Assembly (NCBI GenBank): GCA_045630285.1
Contig: JAZQSX010000031.1
Coordinates: forward strand, 1-41,540
DNA from: RGIG3009 sp045630285
GTDB taxonomy: Bacteria; Bacillota; Clostridia; Oscillospirales; Acutalibacteraceae
Reading direction: 5' to 3'
Length of the DNA: 41,540 nucleotides
Each line of letters starts with the position of its first letter. Position 1 is the stretch's first letter. The position numbers were made by a program, and so were the translations under genes. Below, in pieces: positions 7,114 through 15,783 of this stretch. Under the pieces are notes generated by a model. That model worked only from the letters and a program-made list of their open reading frames with translations, did no database searches and was not told where the DNA came from.

Positions 7114-8604
7114 TTACCTCCGCAAGCCGCTTTTACCTTCGATAAACGGCAACAGTTTTGACAAGATCACTTCACAGCCGCCAACGACGTTGCTTTCCAC
7201 GTTCAGCGGCATCACGGGGTCGTGCACGCTTAAGCGCAGTAGGAACCAACCGTCTCCCTCTCCTGCACCGAAGGAAACCCGAACGCCCTCTCGGCTGTCA
7301 TCCGCTACCTGCCAGCCGTTACCGACGGCATACGCCTCCAGCTCAGCCAGTACCTGCTCCCCATACGCACGAAACTCCGGCTCGGTGATGTTAAAGCGCA
7401 GCTCGCATCCCTCGGCCGGCTCCGGCAACGAGGCGATCAGGTCATCCAGCGTTTTTCCTTCCTTGCGCAGCTGTACCGCCTTGATAATGATGCGGGTCAC
7501 CAGATACGCACCGTCGTCCAGGAAATAGTTGTCCCGCAACGCAGCATGACCCGACGTCTCGATCGCCAGCGGCGAGTTGATGCCCATGGCGTTCAGCCGC
7601 AGTGACTCGTTGATCACGTTCTTGTAGCCACGCTTGAAACGGCAGTGGACGCCGCCCAAGGTCTGCTCGATAAATTGCTTCAATCCGTCCGAGGTAATGG
7701 AGTCGGTCACGATCGTGCCGCCGTCATTTCCTTCCAGGGCGATTGCCGACGCCAACGCCACCAGGCGATTGCGGTTGATCTCCCGCCCGTCAGCACCGAC
7801 GCATCCCGCACGGTCGACGTCGGTATCAAAAATCACGCCCAGATCGGCGCCCGAAGCGGTAACCGCACCGCAGATCGACGCCATAGCATCGGCGTGTTCG
7901 GGGTTGGGAATGTGATTGGGGAACCGTCCGTCCGGTTCCAAAAACTGGCTACCGGAAACATCAGCTCCGAGCGGTGCGAGCACTTCAGATGCGTAGAAAC
8001 CACCTGCGCCGTTACCGGCATCCACAACAATGTGCAGACCCGACAACGGTTGATCGCCGCATTCTGCGCCATCAATGATCAAGCGACGAAGCCGTGCGGC
8101 GTACTGTGCCATATAGGCAACCTCTTCCACCGTTCCGTCCGCCTCGGGGGCTGCGGCACCTTCGCTTGCCAGCTCCAGAATCTCACCCAGATCGCTGCCC
8201 TCGATGCCGCCCGACGGCAAAAAGAATTTTAAGCCGTTACGGTTCCACGGATGATGACTTGCCGTGATCTGCACAGCACCGTCACACGCTAGATCCACCG
8301 TGGTCATAAACATTGCCGGTGTGGAGGCCAAGCCGCAATCCAGTACCCGCACACCGGCACGTTTCAACGCCGCCGTTACCGCATCACGGATACGGGGACC
8401 GGACAAACGACTGTCCCGTCCCACCGACACCGTTAGCTCCGTGCCCGATTTGCCCGCCTTGGCGGATAACCAGCACACGAACGCCTTGATAATACCGCTG
8501 ACGACCTCGTCCGTCAACTCACACGGCTGACCCGGTACGCCGTCCAGCGCTACTGCTCGCACGTCCGTGCCGCTCTTAAATTTTTTCCACGCCGACTTTT
8601 CCAT
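7114..8604 (-). CDS. Phosphoglucomutase/phosphomannomutase family protein
   Basis: Alpha-D-phosphohexomutase of 496 residues, interconverting hexose 1- and 6-phosphates through a phosphoserine; substrate (glucose, mannose or glucosamine) cannot be fixed from sequence. All four domains are visible: the active-site TASHHPWNRNG (phosphoserine at the Ser), metal loop FDTDVDRAG, sugar loop ETSGHAALRD and a C-terminal phosphate-binding domain (REGVRVSFG). The C-terminal loop is divergent from GlmM, and the protein is longer than GlmM. AAGGA precedes ATG 8604. First gene of a unit with prmA and rsmE. Confidence 0.88.
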   Translation of the reverse strand: MEKSAWKKFKSGTDVRAVALDGVPGQPCELTDEVVSGIIKAFVCWLSAKAGKSGTELTVSVGRDSRLSGPRIRDAVTAALKRAGVRVLDCGLASTPAMFMTTVDLACDGAVQITASHHPWNRNGLKFFLPSGGIEGSDLGEILELASEGAAAPEADGTVEEVAYMAQYAARLRRLIIDGAECGDQPLSGLHIVVDAGNGAGGFYASEVLAPLGADVSGSQFLEPDGRFPNHIPNPEHADAMASICGAVTASGADLGVIFDTDVDRAGCVGADGREINRNRLVALASAIALEGNDGGTIVTDSITSDGLKQFIEQTLGGVHCRFKRGYKNVINESLRLNAMGINSPLAIETSGHAALRDNYFLDDGAYLVTRIIIKAVQLRKEGKTLDDLIASLPEPAEGCELRFNITEPEFRAYGEQVLAELEAYAVGNGWQVADDSREGVRVSFGAGEGDGWFLLRLSVHDPVMPLNVESNVVGGCEVILSKLLPFIEGKSGLRR

Positions 8605-8640
8605 ATCGCTCGTTCCTTTCTGAACGTTACTGTCACGGGT

Positions 8641-8669
8641 ATTGTACCATACTTTTCAACAAAAGAAAA
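8641..8669 (-). promoter_or_regulatory. Extended -10 promoter for phosphohexomutase operon
   Basis: Leftward TATGGTACAAT is a good extended -10. The -35 at 17 bp (TTTTCT) is poor. It lies 36 nt before the start codon. Confidence 0.45.
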
Positions 8670-8722
8670 GAGAAAAACGCATAACAGACTTCAAAAAATA
8701 TACAATAAACTGCAATTTCCCC

Positions 8723-8751
8723 TTGAAAAGACGTTTTGTTTTTGGTATGCT
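8723..8751 (+). promoter_or_regulatory. Promoter for DUF1846 gene
   Basis: TTGAAA, exactly 17 bp, TATGCT preceded by TGG. Transcription would start near 8758, giving a 35-nt leader. Confidence 0.7.
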
Positions 8752-8792
8752 ATACGGTAGATTGGTCAACTGCGAGGAGGACGGTGTGCGCT

Positions 8793-10280
8793 ATGAAAAA
8801 AGGCTTTGACAACACGTTATACATGGCAAAGCAAAAAGAGCATATTCTGGAACGCATCTCGCAGTTTAACGGCAAGCTGTACCTGGAATTCGGCGGCAAG
8901 CTGTTTGACGACTACCACGCCGCCCGTGTGCTGCCGGGATTTGAGCCGGATGCCAAAATCCGTTTGCTGTGCGAGCTTCGTGATATGGCGGAGGTCGTGT
9001 TCTGCATCAGCGCCGGCAACATCGAAAAAACCAAGATCCGTGCCGATCTCGGCATCAGCTACGAAATGGATCTGCTGCGCCAGATCGACATCATCACCGG
9101 TATGGGCATCGAGGTCAACAGCGTTGTCGTCACGCAGTATACCGGTCAACCGGCTGCGGATGCGTTCGTCCGCAAGCTGGAGGCCCGTGGCGTCAAGTAT
9201 TATATTCACCGCCCCATTGAAGGGTACCCCTCCAACGTGGATCACATCGTCAGTGACGCCGGCTACGGTGCCAATCCGTACATCGAAACCACCAAACCTT
9301 TGGTCGTGCTGACCGCCCCCGGTCCCGGCAGCGGCAAGCTTGCTACCTGCCTGTCGCAGGTGTATCACGATCACCGTCGGGGTCTGTTGTCCGGCTACGG
9401 AAAGTATGAGACCTTCCCGATCTGGAATCTGCCGCTGAAGCATCCCGTCAATCTGGCGTACGAAGCGGCAACCGCCGATCTGCAGGATGTCAATATGATC
9501 GATCCCTTCCATTTGGAAGCCTACGGTGTTACCACCGTCAACTATAACCGTGACGTGGAAGCCTTCCCTATCGTGCGCACGATTTTGTCCCGCATCACCG
9601 GTAACGACCATTTTTACTGCAGCCCCACCGATATGTGCGTCAATATGGCAGGCTACGCTATCGTCGACGACGAGGTGTGCCGTGAAGCGGGCAAGCAGGA
9701 GATCATCCGTCGGTATTACAAAGGTCTGTGTGACTTAAAGCAAGGCAAAGAGCGTCACGAAACCGTGGATAAGCTCAGCGTGCTGATGCAGCAGTTGGGT
9801 CTCAAAAAGGAAGACCGTCCCGTGGTATTGCCGGCACTTTCCAAAAAGGAATCGTGCAACGGTGCACCTGCTGCGGCGATCCGTCTGCCTGACGGCCGCA
9901 TTATCACCGGCAAGGCCACCCGTCTGCTCAGCGCCTGCAGCGGTGCGATGCTGAATGCGATCAAGGTGCTTGCCGACATTCCCAAAGGTGTCCTGCTGAT
10001 GAGCCCCCAGGTGCTGGAGCCTGTTTTGAAGCTGAAGCTGGAGCTGCTGAAAAGTCAAAGCAGTGTGTTGAAGGCGGATGACGTGCTGACGGCACTGTAT
10101 ATTTGTGCCGCCTCTGACGAAACGGCCGCCGCCGCAGTCGCACAGCTTCCGAAGCTCCGTGGCTGCGAGCTGCACTCCACGCAGCTGCTGCATTCCGGCG
10201 ACGAATCCACTTTGCGCAAAATGGGTCTCAACATCACGTGTGAGCCGGAGTTCCCCGATAAGAGCTTGTATTTCGCCTAA
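8793..10280 (+). CDS. DUF1846 domain-containing protein
   Basis: Conserved cytosolic protein of 495 residues, full length for the DUF1846 family found mainly in Firmicutes; biochemical function unknown. The very conserved N-terminus is present (MKKGFDN, then ILERISQF, LYLEFGGKLFDDYHA), as are TAPGPGSGKLATCLSQ, which looks like a phosphate-binding loop, and YHGL-type core segments around ETFPIWNLPLKHPVN. The start at ATG 8793 follows homologues; GAGGAGG is 12 nt upstream, rather long, but the GTG at 8784 is too close. Transcribed alone from a good promoter. After its stop an unrelated coding-like stretch continues in the same frame (10281-10397). Confidence 0.9.
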   Translation: MKKGFDNTLYMAKQKEHILERISQFNGKLYLEFGGKLFDDYHAARVLPGFEPDAKIRLLCELRDMAEVVFCISAGNIEKTKIRADLGISYEMDLLRQIDIITGMGIEVNSVVVTQYTGQPAADAFVRKLEARGVKYYIHRPIEGYPSNVDHIVSDAGYGANPYIETTKPLVVLTAPGPGSGKLATCLSQVYHDHRRGLLSGYGKYETFPIWNLPLKHPVNLAYEAATADLQDVNMIDPFHLEAYGVTTVNYNRDVEAFPIVRTILSRITGNDHFYCSPTDMCVNMAGYAIVDDEVCREAGKQEIIRRYYKGLCDLKQGKERHETVDKLSVLMQQLGLKKEDRPVVLPALSKKESCNGAPAAAIRLPDGRIITGKATRLLSACSGAMLNAIKVLADIPKGVLLMSPQVLEPVLKLKLELLKSQSSVLKADDVLTALYICAASDETAAAAVAQLPKLRGCELHSTQLLHSGDESTLRKMGLNITCEPEFPDKSLYFA

Positions 10281-10397
10281 ACACGGTTGTTCCTGATCCG
10301 TATGGCCAAAGCGCACAAGAACACCTTCGTCTATTTCACGCCGGCAAGCGGCGTGTGGGGCAACTTCCGTTGGCGCAAGGACGAGATCGCCAAATAA
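10281..10397 (+). pseudogene. Coding-like remnant after DUF1846 stop
   Basis: The frame of the DUF1846 gene stays open for 38 codons past its TAA. The stretch includes an ATG at 10302 that would give a 31-residue peptide beginning MAKAHKNTFVYFTPASGVWG and ending KDEIAK. Its codons prefer G/C in third position like genuine genes here, but no ribosome site precedes the ATG. The DUF1846 protein is already full length without it. It looks like the tail of another, deleted gene fused downstream; readthrough is less likely. I do not recognise the family. Confidence 0.35.
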
Positions 10398-10404
10398 CAA
10401 ACAG

Positions 10405-10421
10405 CGGGCACTTGCCCGTTT
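10405..10421 (+). terminator. Short hairpin before tRNA-Leu
   Basis: CGGGC-ACTT-GCCCG followed by TTT. Only five base pairs; may end the DUF1846 transcript weakly. Confidence 0.3.
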
Positions 10422-10425
10422 ATAT

Positions 10426-10512
10426 GCCGCTGTGGTGGAATAGGCAGACACAAGGGACTTAAAATCCCTCGGTAGCAATACCGTACCGGTTCGACCCCGG
10501 TCAGCGGCACCA
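10426..10512 (+). tRNA. tRNA-Leu (anticodon UAA)
   Basis: Class II tRNA of 87 nt. The acceptor stem GCCGCTG (10426-10432) pairs with CAGCGGC (10502-10508), followed by discriminator A and an encoded CCA. Anticodon stem AGGGA/TCCCT encloses loop CTTAAAA, with anticodon TAA at 10460-10462, reading UUA (and UUG by wobble). A long variable arm (CGGTAGCAATACCG) and T-arm ACCGG-TTCGACC-CCGGT are present. No obvious promoter was identified directly upstream. Confidence 0.97.
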
Positions 10513-10557
10513 AACGAAGCGCCTCGGCTGTCACAAAGACAACCGAGGCGCTTCGTT
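10513..10557. terminator. Bidirectional hairpin between tRNA-Leu and isomerase gene
   Basis: Perfect 15-bp stem AACGAAGCGCCTCGG / CCGAGGCGCTTCGTT. It ends the tRNA transcript on plus and the isomerase pseudogene on minus. T-runs are short on both sides. Confidence 0.6.
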
Positions 10558-11392
10558 AATGCTCAAGCTTCTCAAATCGATCGGCAAGGTCGCGCGCAGT
10601 TTGCGCCATACGGCGCAGCCCGTCAGCGACAGTGGAGGCAGTGTGAGCTTTCACGTAGTAAACCGCCTCCAACGTGAGTTCCCCTTGGTAATCCACCTCA
10701 CGCAAAGCGTGCATTACCGCATCAAAATCGATCGACATCGTCAGCGGCAATTGATGAAGATCCGCCTTGCGGTCGTTATCATGAACGTGCAATGCGGCTA
10801 AGCGATGAGCCACCGCCCGAATCATGGCAGGAGCACCCTCCCCCGTGGGAAGCTGTTCCGCATGGCCAATATCCACGCACGCAACAAAATACGGGTCATC
10901 CACCGCATCCAATAGCGCTTTATAATACTCGGTCGTTCCGCAAGAGGCAAAGAAGCACTCTTCCTTCTGATCGTCCCACCCAAGCAGGTTCTCTGCGGCA
11001 ATTTTGATGTCACATTCATGGGCAACGGGAAGCAATTCACGGTAAAACGCCGCATTCTCCTCCACCGAGGCGTTGAAGGCAATCGGGTGTACTACGCAAA
11101 TCGACGCACCCGCTTCTGCTGAACAGCGGATTGCCGTTTTAATTTGCAGAAGATTTTCAAATGACGAAGGGAACGGCGCATGAGATTGATTGCACACAAT
11201 CCCATACTCCAGGCCAATCGCTTTAAGCTTGCGAGCCAGTTCCAAGCCTTCCACCTCTGTCGGAAAGTCTTCGATTCGAAAACACGCCAGAGAAAAATCT
11301 CAGGCATCGAAGCCCGCCTGTGCGACCAGACGTACCGCTTCTTCATAGCCGACCAAGCGTGCGGCGGCCCCTATTTCGGTAGAAATCTTCAC
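10556..11392 (-). pseudogene. Sugar phosphate isomerase/epimerase with in-frame TGA at codon 31
   Basis: TIM-barrel protein of the xylose isomerase-like/AP endonuclease 2 family (278 codons). The true 5' end is GTG 11392, preceded by GGAGGGG. Translation runs VKISTEIGAAARLVGY to AGFDA, then TGA (11300-11302), then DFSLACFRIEDF and the rest of the barrel without further stops. The family commonly has an aromatic residue here, so a TGG-to-TGA change is the simplest cause. Downstream metal-site segments are intact: VVHPI, AAENLLG, CVDIGHAEQ, ALHVHDND and LTLEAVYY. The fragment from codon 47 lacks the first strand and a good ribosome site. Sequencing error or recoding cannot be excluded; a small hairpin (GTTTTCG-AAT-CGAAGAC) follows the TGA. 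Confidence 0.8.
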
Positions 11393-11505
11393 CCTTACCC
11401 CTCCGTGCCGATATTCTATTTTGATTCTACCACGGATTCATTGCTTGTCAAGCAACAAGCCTCAAAGGAGATCATACACTTTTCCGGGTTTTTTGCATTT
11501 TTTTG

Positions 11506-11534
11506 TTGCCATTCTTGCATTTTTCTGTTACACT
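11506..11534 (+). promoter_or_regulatory. Promoter for putP
   Basis: TTGCCA, 17-bp spacer, TACACT with TGT upstream (extended -10). Transcription should start near 11541, about 35 nt before putP. Confidence 0.65.
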
Positions 11535-11575
11535 AACAATATCTTTATAAAATTCCCGTTTAGGAGGGGTTTACT

Positions 11576-13153
11576 ATGCCTTGGGAAACCGTACAGATTC
11601 TCGTCGCCATGGCAATTTACATGGCGGGAGTTATCGTCATCGGTGCGCTATATGCCAAGCGTGCCAACAAAAGCTCTGAGGAGTACTTCCTCGGTGGCCG
11701 TTCGCTCGGCCCGTGGGTCACGGCTATGAGTGCTGAAGCCTCGGATATGAGCGGCTGGCTGCTGATGGGCTTGCCCGGTGTTGCTTACTGGTGCGGCCTG
11801 GCGGATGCCGCCTGGACTGCCATTGGTTTGGCTGTGGGCACCTATCTGAACTGGCTCATCGTGTCCAAACGCTTGCGTCGGTACAGCGTGCGGGCGGGCA
11901 ACGCCATTACGCTGCCGGAGTTTTTCTCCAACCGTTTCCGTGAAAAGAAAAAGGCGATCATGCTCATCGCTGCCGCCTTCATCCTGGTGTTCTTCACGGT
12001 GTATGCGGCCAGCTGCTTCGTAACCTGCGGTAAGCTGTTCTCGACACTGTTTGATCTGGACTATCGCTGGATGATGCTCATTGGTGCAGCGTTCGTGTTG
12101 CTGTACACCCTGCTCGGCGGCTTCTTGGCCGAAAGCGTGTCTGACTTTATGCAGGCAATCGTGATGATTCTCGCACTGACCATCATCGTCGTAATTGGCG
12201 TTATCAGCGCCGGTGGATTGGGCGCAGTGGTTGAGAATGCCGGTGAGATTCCCGGCTTCCTGGAGTTCTTCGGTCTGGCCTCTCCCACGACCGTGGAAGT
12301 GGACGGCGTTGCTACGCAGGTCGTTGCAGGCGGTGCGCCGCTGTTTGGCCCCGCTGCAGAGTACGGAATTTTGTCGGTATGCTCCTGCATGGCGTGGGGT
12401 CTCGGCTACTTCGGTATGCCGCAGGTGCTGCTGCGCTTTATGGCGATCCGCAAAGAGGGAGAGCTCAAGCGTTCCCGCCGTATTGCCATGATCTGGGTTG
12501 TGATCTCGCTCGCCGTTGCCGTGTTTATCGGTATCATCGGCCGTCAGCTGTTCCCCGTCGAGCACCTGACCAAGAGCGGCGCTGAAAGTATTTTTATCAC
12601 GATGGCAACCAGTTCACTGCCTGCGATCCTCGCCGGCTTCGTTATGGCAGGTATTCTCGCTGCTACGATCAGTTCGTCCGACTCTTATCTGCTGATCGCC
12701 GCCTCGGCGTTCTCCAAAAATATCTTCCAGGGTATCTGCAAGAAGAACGCTACCGACAAGCAGGTCATGATGGTTTCGCGTATCACGCTGCTCATCCTCG
12801 CACTCATCGGTATTGTGATTGCACTGGATGAAAACAGCGTTATCTTCAGCATCGTGTCCTTTGCGTGGGCAGGCTTCGGCGCTACCTTCGGCCCGCTGAT
12901 GCTCTTCTCGCTGTTCTGGAAGCGAATCAACAAAGCGGGTGCTATCGCCGGTATGGTCGGCGGTGCAGGTATGGTATTCCTGTGGAAACTTGTTATCAGC
13001 GAGCTCGGCGGCGTGTTTGCTATCTACGAGCTGCTGCCGGCGTTCATCTTCTCTGCAATCTGCATCGTGGTGGTATCGTTGCTGACCAAGGCGCCCTCCA
13101 AAGAGGTCGAAGAAGATTTCGAGGCTGTGCGCAGCGGTGCGATCACCGAATAA
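11576..13153 (+). CDS. putP: Sodium/proline symporter PutP
   Basis: Inner membrane sodium:solute symporter (SSS family) of 525 residues importing proline with Na+. About 13 hydrophobic helices are apparent. The diagnostic EASDMSGWLLMGLPG (residues ~54-68, with the Asp57 equivalent of the Na+-binding Asp55 of E. coli PutP), YFLGGRSLGPW and the ATISSSDSYLL segment of helix 9 are present. AGGAGGGG precedes ATG. Single-gene unit with its own promoter and a strong terminator. Other SSS substrates are possible, but the N-terminal motif is typical of PutP. Confidence 0.92.
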   Translation: MPWETVQILVAMAIYMAGVIVIGALYAKRANKSSEEYFLGGRSLGPWVTAMSAEASDMSGWLLMGLPGVAYWCGLADAAWTAIGLAVGTYLNWLIVSKRLRRYSVRAGNAITLPEFFSNRFREKKKAIMLIAAAFILVFFTVYAASCFVTCGKLFSTLFDLDYRWMMLIGAAFVLLYTLLGGFLAESVSDFMQAIVMILALTIIVVIGVISAGGLGAVVENAGEIPGFLEFFGLASPTTVEVDGVATQVVAGGAPLFGPAAEYGILSVCSCMAWGLGYFGMPQVLLRFMAIRKEGELKRSRRIAMIWVVISLAVAVFIGIIGRQLFPVEHLTKSGAESIFITMATSSLPAILAGFVMAGILAATISSSDSYLLIAASAFSKNIFQGICKKNATDKQVMMVSRITLLILALIGIVIALDENSVIFSIVSFAWAGFGATFGPLMLFSLFWKRINKAGAIAGMVGGAGMVFLWKLVISELGGVFAIYELLPAFIFSAICIVVVSLLTKAPSKEVEEDFEAVRSGAITE

Positions 13154-13167
13154 TTTTGCTAAAGCGA

Positions 13168-13200
13168 AGCGGCTCCCACGTGCGTGGGAGCCGCTTTTTT
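13168..13200 (+). terminator. putP terminator
   Basis: AGCGGCTCCCAC-GTGC-GTGGGAGCCGCT, a perfect 12-bp stem, followed by TTTTTT. Confidence 0.92.
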
Positions 13201-13209
13201 GATTATCCC

Positions 13210-13238
13210 TTGCCTTTTTTATGAAAACTCGGTATACT
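13210..13238 (+). promoter_or_regulatory. Promoter for alanyl-tRNA editing gene
   Basis: TTGCCT, 17-bp spacer, TATACT; start expected near 13245, giving a leader of about 24 nt. Confidence 0.65.
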
Positions 13239-13268
13239 AAGCTGTAGACTGTACGAAGGAGACTCGCC

Positions 13269-14417
13269 ATGAACACTGTGCGTTTGTTTGACCAAAACAG
13301 CTATCTCACCGAATGCACCGCCACCGTTATTGCCTGCAATCCGCAAGGAGAAGGCTTTGCCATTGTGCTGGATCAGACCGTGTTTTGCCCCGAGGGCGGC
13401 GGGCAAAAGGGTGACAGTGGCACGTTGGGCGACGCCCGTGTGCTGCACACGGTGGAGGAAAGCGAGATCCTTCACCTCACCGACCGTCCGCTACCTGTCG
13501 GCAGTACGGTACACGGCTGTATTGATTGGGAACGACGCTTTTATCGGATGCAGCACCACTCCGGCGAGCACGTATTGTCCGGCTTGGTGACAAAGCGGTA
13601 CGGCTATCGCAACGTCGGCTTTCATTTAGGCGACGAGCTGGTCACCATTGACTATGACGGGGTGCTGTCTCGGGAACAGTTGGACGAGCTCGAGCGTGAT
13701 GCTAACGCTGTCATCTGTCAAAACCGTGCGATCACTGCCACCTATCCCTCGGCGGAGGAGCTGGAATCGCTGTCTTACCGCAGCAAGAAAGAAATTACCG
13801 AGGCCATACGCATCGTCACCGTTGAGGGCGTTGATATTTGTGCTTGCTGTGCCCCCCACGTTTCAAAAACCGGTGAGATCGGCATCCTGAAAATCACCGA
13901 TGCCAAGCACTATAAAGGCGGTGTGCGACTGCAGCTTATGTGCGGTAGTGCCGCTGTGTGCGATTATCAGCAAAAGCAGGCGCTGACTACACATATCACA
14001 ACAGCACTCTCTACGGTGCAGGAAAAAGGAATCACCGCCTTTGACGCTCATCTTCGTGCCGTGGACGACGCAGCCTATCGAACTGAAAAACTGCTGCTGG
14101 CCGTTGCCGAGGAGTTGGCGGAGGTGCAGTCTGTCGGCGACGGCATTCCCGTGATCCTCACCGCCCTGACGGGAGACGCTGCCCGACATCTTGCGCAAGT
14201 AACAGCACAGCGCTCCGTCGGCACCTGTGTAGTACTCAACGCAGGCGATAACGGTTGCCGCTACACCGTATATCGTGAGGCTGACGATTTCGCAGAGTTT
14301 GTTAAGTCTGCCAACGTCGCATTGAACGGCAAGGGCGGCGGACGACCGCCCTTTGCTTCGGGAACATACAATACCACCACGGACAACATTCGTTCTTGGT
14401 TTTCCGGACAGAAATAA
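13269..14417 (+). CDS. AlaX-type alanyl-tRNA editing protein (AlaX-L)
   Basis: Stand-alone homologue of the alanyl-tRNA synthetase editing domain, hydrolysing Ser- or Gly-mischarged tRNA-Ala; 382 residues. The N-terminal barrel contains FCPEGGGQKGD. Zinc ligands are visible as H97-SGE-H101 (HxxxH) and C193-CAP-H197 (CxxxH). The C-terminal third resembles the DHHA1/C-Ala region and ends with LNGKGGGRPPFASG, which is typical of the long AlaX-L class. AAGGAG sits 7 nt before ATG 13269. Monocistronic with its own promoter and terminator. Confidence 0.93.
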   Translation: MNTVRLFDQNSYLTECTATVIACNPQGEGFAIVLDQTVFCPEGGGQKGDSGTLGDARVLHTVEESEILHLTDRPLPVGSTVHGCIDWERRFYRMQHHSGEHVLSGLVTKRYGYRNVGFHLGDELVTIDYDGVLSREQLDELERDANAVICQNRAITATYPSAEELESLSYRSKKEITEAIRIVTVEGVDICACCAPHVSKTGEIGILKITDAKHYKGGVRLQLMCGSAAVCDYQQKQALTTHITTALSTVQEKGITAFDAHLRAVDDAAYRTEKLLLAVAEELAEVQSVGDGIPVILTALTGDAARHLAQVTAQRSVGTCVVLNAGDNGCRYTVYREADDFAEFVKSANVALNGKGGGRPPFASGTYNTTTDNIRSWFSGQK

Positions 14418-14456
14418 AAAGATCCACGCTTGTTTTGTGCAAGCGTGGATCTTTTT
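14416..14456. terminator. Bidirectional terminator between alaX-L and DUF6198 gene
   Basis: Perfect 17-bp stem (14416-14432 with 14440-14456) and a TTTTGTG loop, with A/T runs at both ends. Serves both convergent genes; the DUF6198 stop lies inside it. Confidence 0.92.
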
Positions 14457-15138
14457 ATGCCATAATGCGACAGAATCTTGGAAACGTCACCTTGAAATGC
14501 CACAGACGGTCGTAGAGCTTCAAGAACGCTCCGATCAGCGTGCCATTCAGCAAAGCGCACACGACTGTTCCCCAGTCGACTCCTACGAACTTGCCAAAAC
14601 CAAACAGTAGGAACGACAGAAGCAGGCTCAACAAACAGCTGGAGCAATCGTATATGGTCTTGCAAAAATGAAACGGCTTGTTAAACTTCTGAGACACACG
14701 CTGCACAAACAGTTCATATACCTCCGGTGCGATGTACGTGCGGCAGAAAAAGGCAACACCTGCTGAGGTAATCACCATTCCCACGGCATACAGAACAATG
14801 CGCACGGCAAGCGTGTTCGGCACCGTATCCATCAGGAGAATTGCCGTGTCGAGGCAGGCACCATAAATGATTGAGGTAACAAACGAAAACAAAAAGGAAA
14901 ATCGGAAGCGACGCAAGATCAGGCAAAGAAGTATGAGGAGTGTTCCTTGAAACACGACCTCGGCTACTCCGAAGGAAAACCACGGGAGTGTGGGTGCCAC
15001 GGCACAATGCAGCAAATACGCCGGAGCAATCACCATGGATAATCCAAATCCGGCATGCTCCATGCACGCCGCTCCCAACGCCATGGTTAACACGCCCACA
15101 ACGTAGGCCCATTCTTGATCAAACGCACGCTTTTTCAT
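14455..15138 (-). CDS. DUF6198 / YczE-YitT-like membrane protein
   Basis: Predicted integral membrane protein of 227 residues with about six hydrophobic helices, resembling the YczE/YitT-like DUF6198 family of unknown function (ITSAGVAFFCRTYIAPE and a cytosolic Lys/Phe-rich loop before the last helices are characteristic). Start ATG 15138 (MKKRAFDQEW) has GAGGA just upstream; an earlier in-frame TTG lacks a good site. It follows rnfA by about 50 nt with no clear terminator, so it is probably the last gene of the Rnf-like operon. Whether it contributes to that complex is unknown. The family assignment is from memory of sequence pattern. Confidence 0.7.
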   Translation of the reverse strand: MKKRAFDQEWAYVVGVLTMALGAACMEHAGFGLSMVIAPAYLLHCAVAPTLPWFSFGVAEVVFQGTLLILLCLILRRFRFSFLFSFVTSIIYGACLDTAILLMDTVPNTLAVRIVLYAVGMVITSAGVAFFCRTYIAPEVYELFVQRVSQKFNKPFHFCKTIYDCSSCLLSLLLSFLLFGFGKFVGVDWGTVVCALLNGTLIGAFLKLYDRLWHFKVTFPRFCRIMA

Positions 15139-15186
15139 AAATTCCTCTTTCAATTCAGGGGGCGCAGGCTCACACGCCTGTCAAAG

Positions 15187-15783
15187 TTAAATCAGGTTCA
15201 GTACGGAATCAAAACCCATCAACGCCAGGGCAAACAATCCCAAATACACCAGAACACCGGGCAACCCGCGGAATGCCGCCGGCGTATCCGGATTGTCCAT
15301 TCGTTCCAGCGCCTCGGCACTCAACGCCGACACCAGGACAAAGCCCAATGCCGCACCGGCGGCGATGCCGATTGCCGGCAGGAAAGATACCTCCAGCTGG
15401 TAGTTAGTTACCAGAGCGGCACCCACAACGATGTTATTAAAGGCCGCCATCGGAATCAGGCGCCGCACCCGGCGGTACCACACAGGATAACGGCGGATCG
15501 TCAAAAGAACCGTGCCGATATACAGAAGTGCTGTCAGCACAATGACGATCAGCGGGCGCAGCATACGATATTGCCACTCCAGCGGAAGCAACGCATCGAT
15601 CGGATAAAACACCGCTGTTGTTACCACCGTAAATGCCAGCAGCAGCCGTGTATAGGAGCGACGGTACCGTGGACGACGCACCATATGCGCCAAAGAGGAG
15701 GAACCAAAGCCTGCGGTAAGAACCAGATTCTGCATTGTTGCCGTAATCAACAGATACAGCAGCATATCACGTAGATCCGTCAT
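15187..15783 (-). CDS. rnfA: RnfA-like membrane subunit without cysteines
   Basis: Integral membrane subunit of 198 residues aligning along its length with RnfA/NqrE-type proteins. The C-terminal half is particularly clear: AAGAALGFVLVSALSAEALERMD, then TPAAFRGLPGVLVYLGLFALALMGF. Normal RnfA carries two membrane cysteines that help hold an iron-sulfur centre shared with RnfE. Here the expected CPFLG position reads Ser29 (GSSSLAH) and the expected NC of the later motif reads N116-N117 (AFNNIVVG); the protein has no cysteine at all. Start overlaps the rnfE stop (ATGA). A GGGGGAG site lies 8 nt upstream. Intact frame argues against simple decay. Confidence 0.82.
   Translation of the reverse strand: MTDLRDMLLYLLITATMQNLVLTAGFGSSSLAHMVRRPRYRRSYTRLLLAFTVVTTAVFYPIDALLPLEWQYRMLRPLIVIVLTALLYIGTVLLTIRRYPVWYRRVRRLIPMAAFNNIVVGAALVTNYQLEVSFLPAIGIAAGAALGFVLVSALSAEALERMDNPDTPAAFRGLPGVLVYLGLFALALMGFDSVLNLI

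Noticed and set aside
11300..11302. TGA read as tryptophan genome-wide or as selenocysteine
   Set aside because: Many genes here end in TGA and no other gene carries an internal one, so the code is standard. A Cys/Sec position is not expected at this site, and the downstream hairpin is small.
11092..11346. Separate small gene upstream of the isomerase fragment
   Set aside because: It is a different frame over the true 5' end of the isomerase gene, whose own frame gives a clear family N-terminus from GTG 11392.
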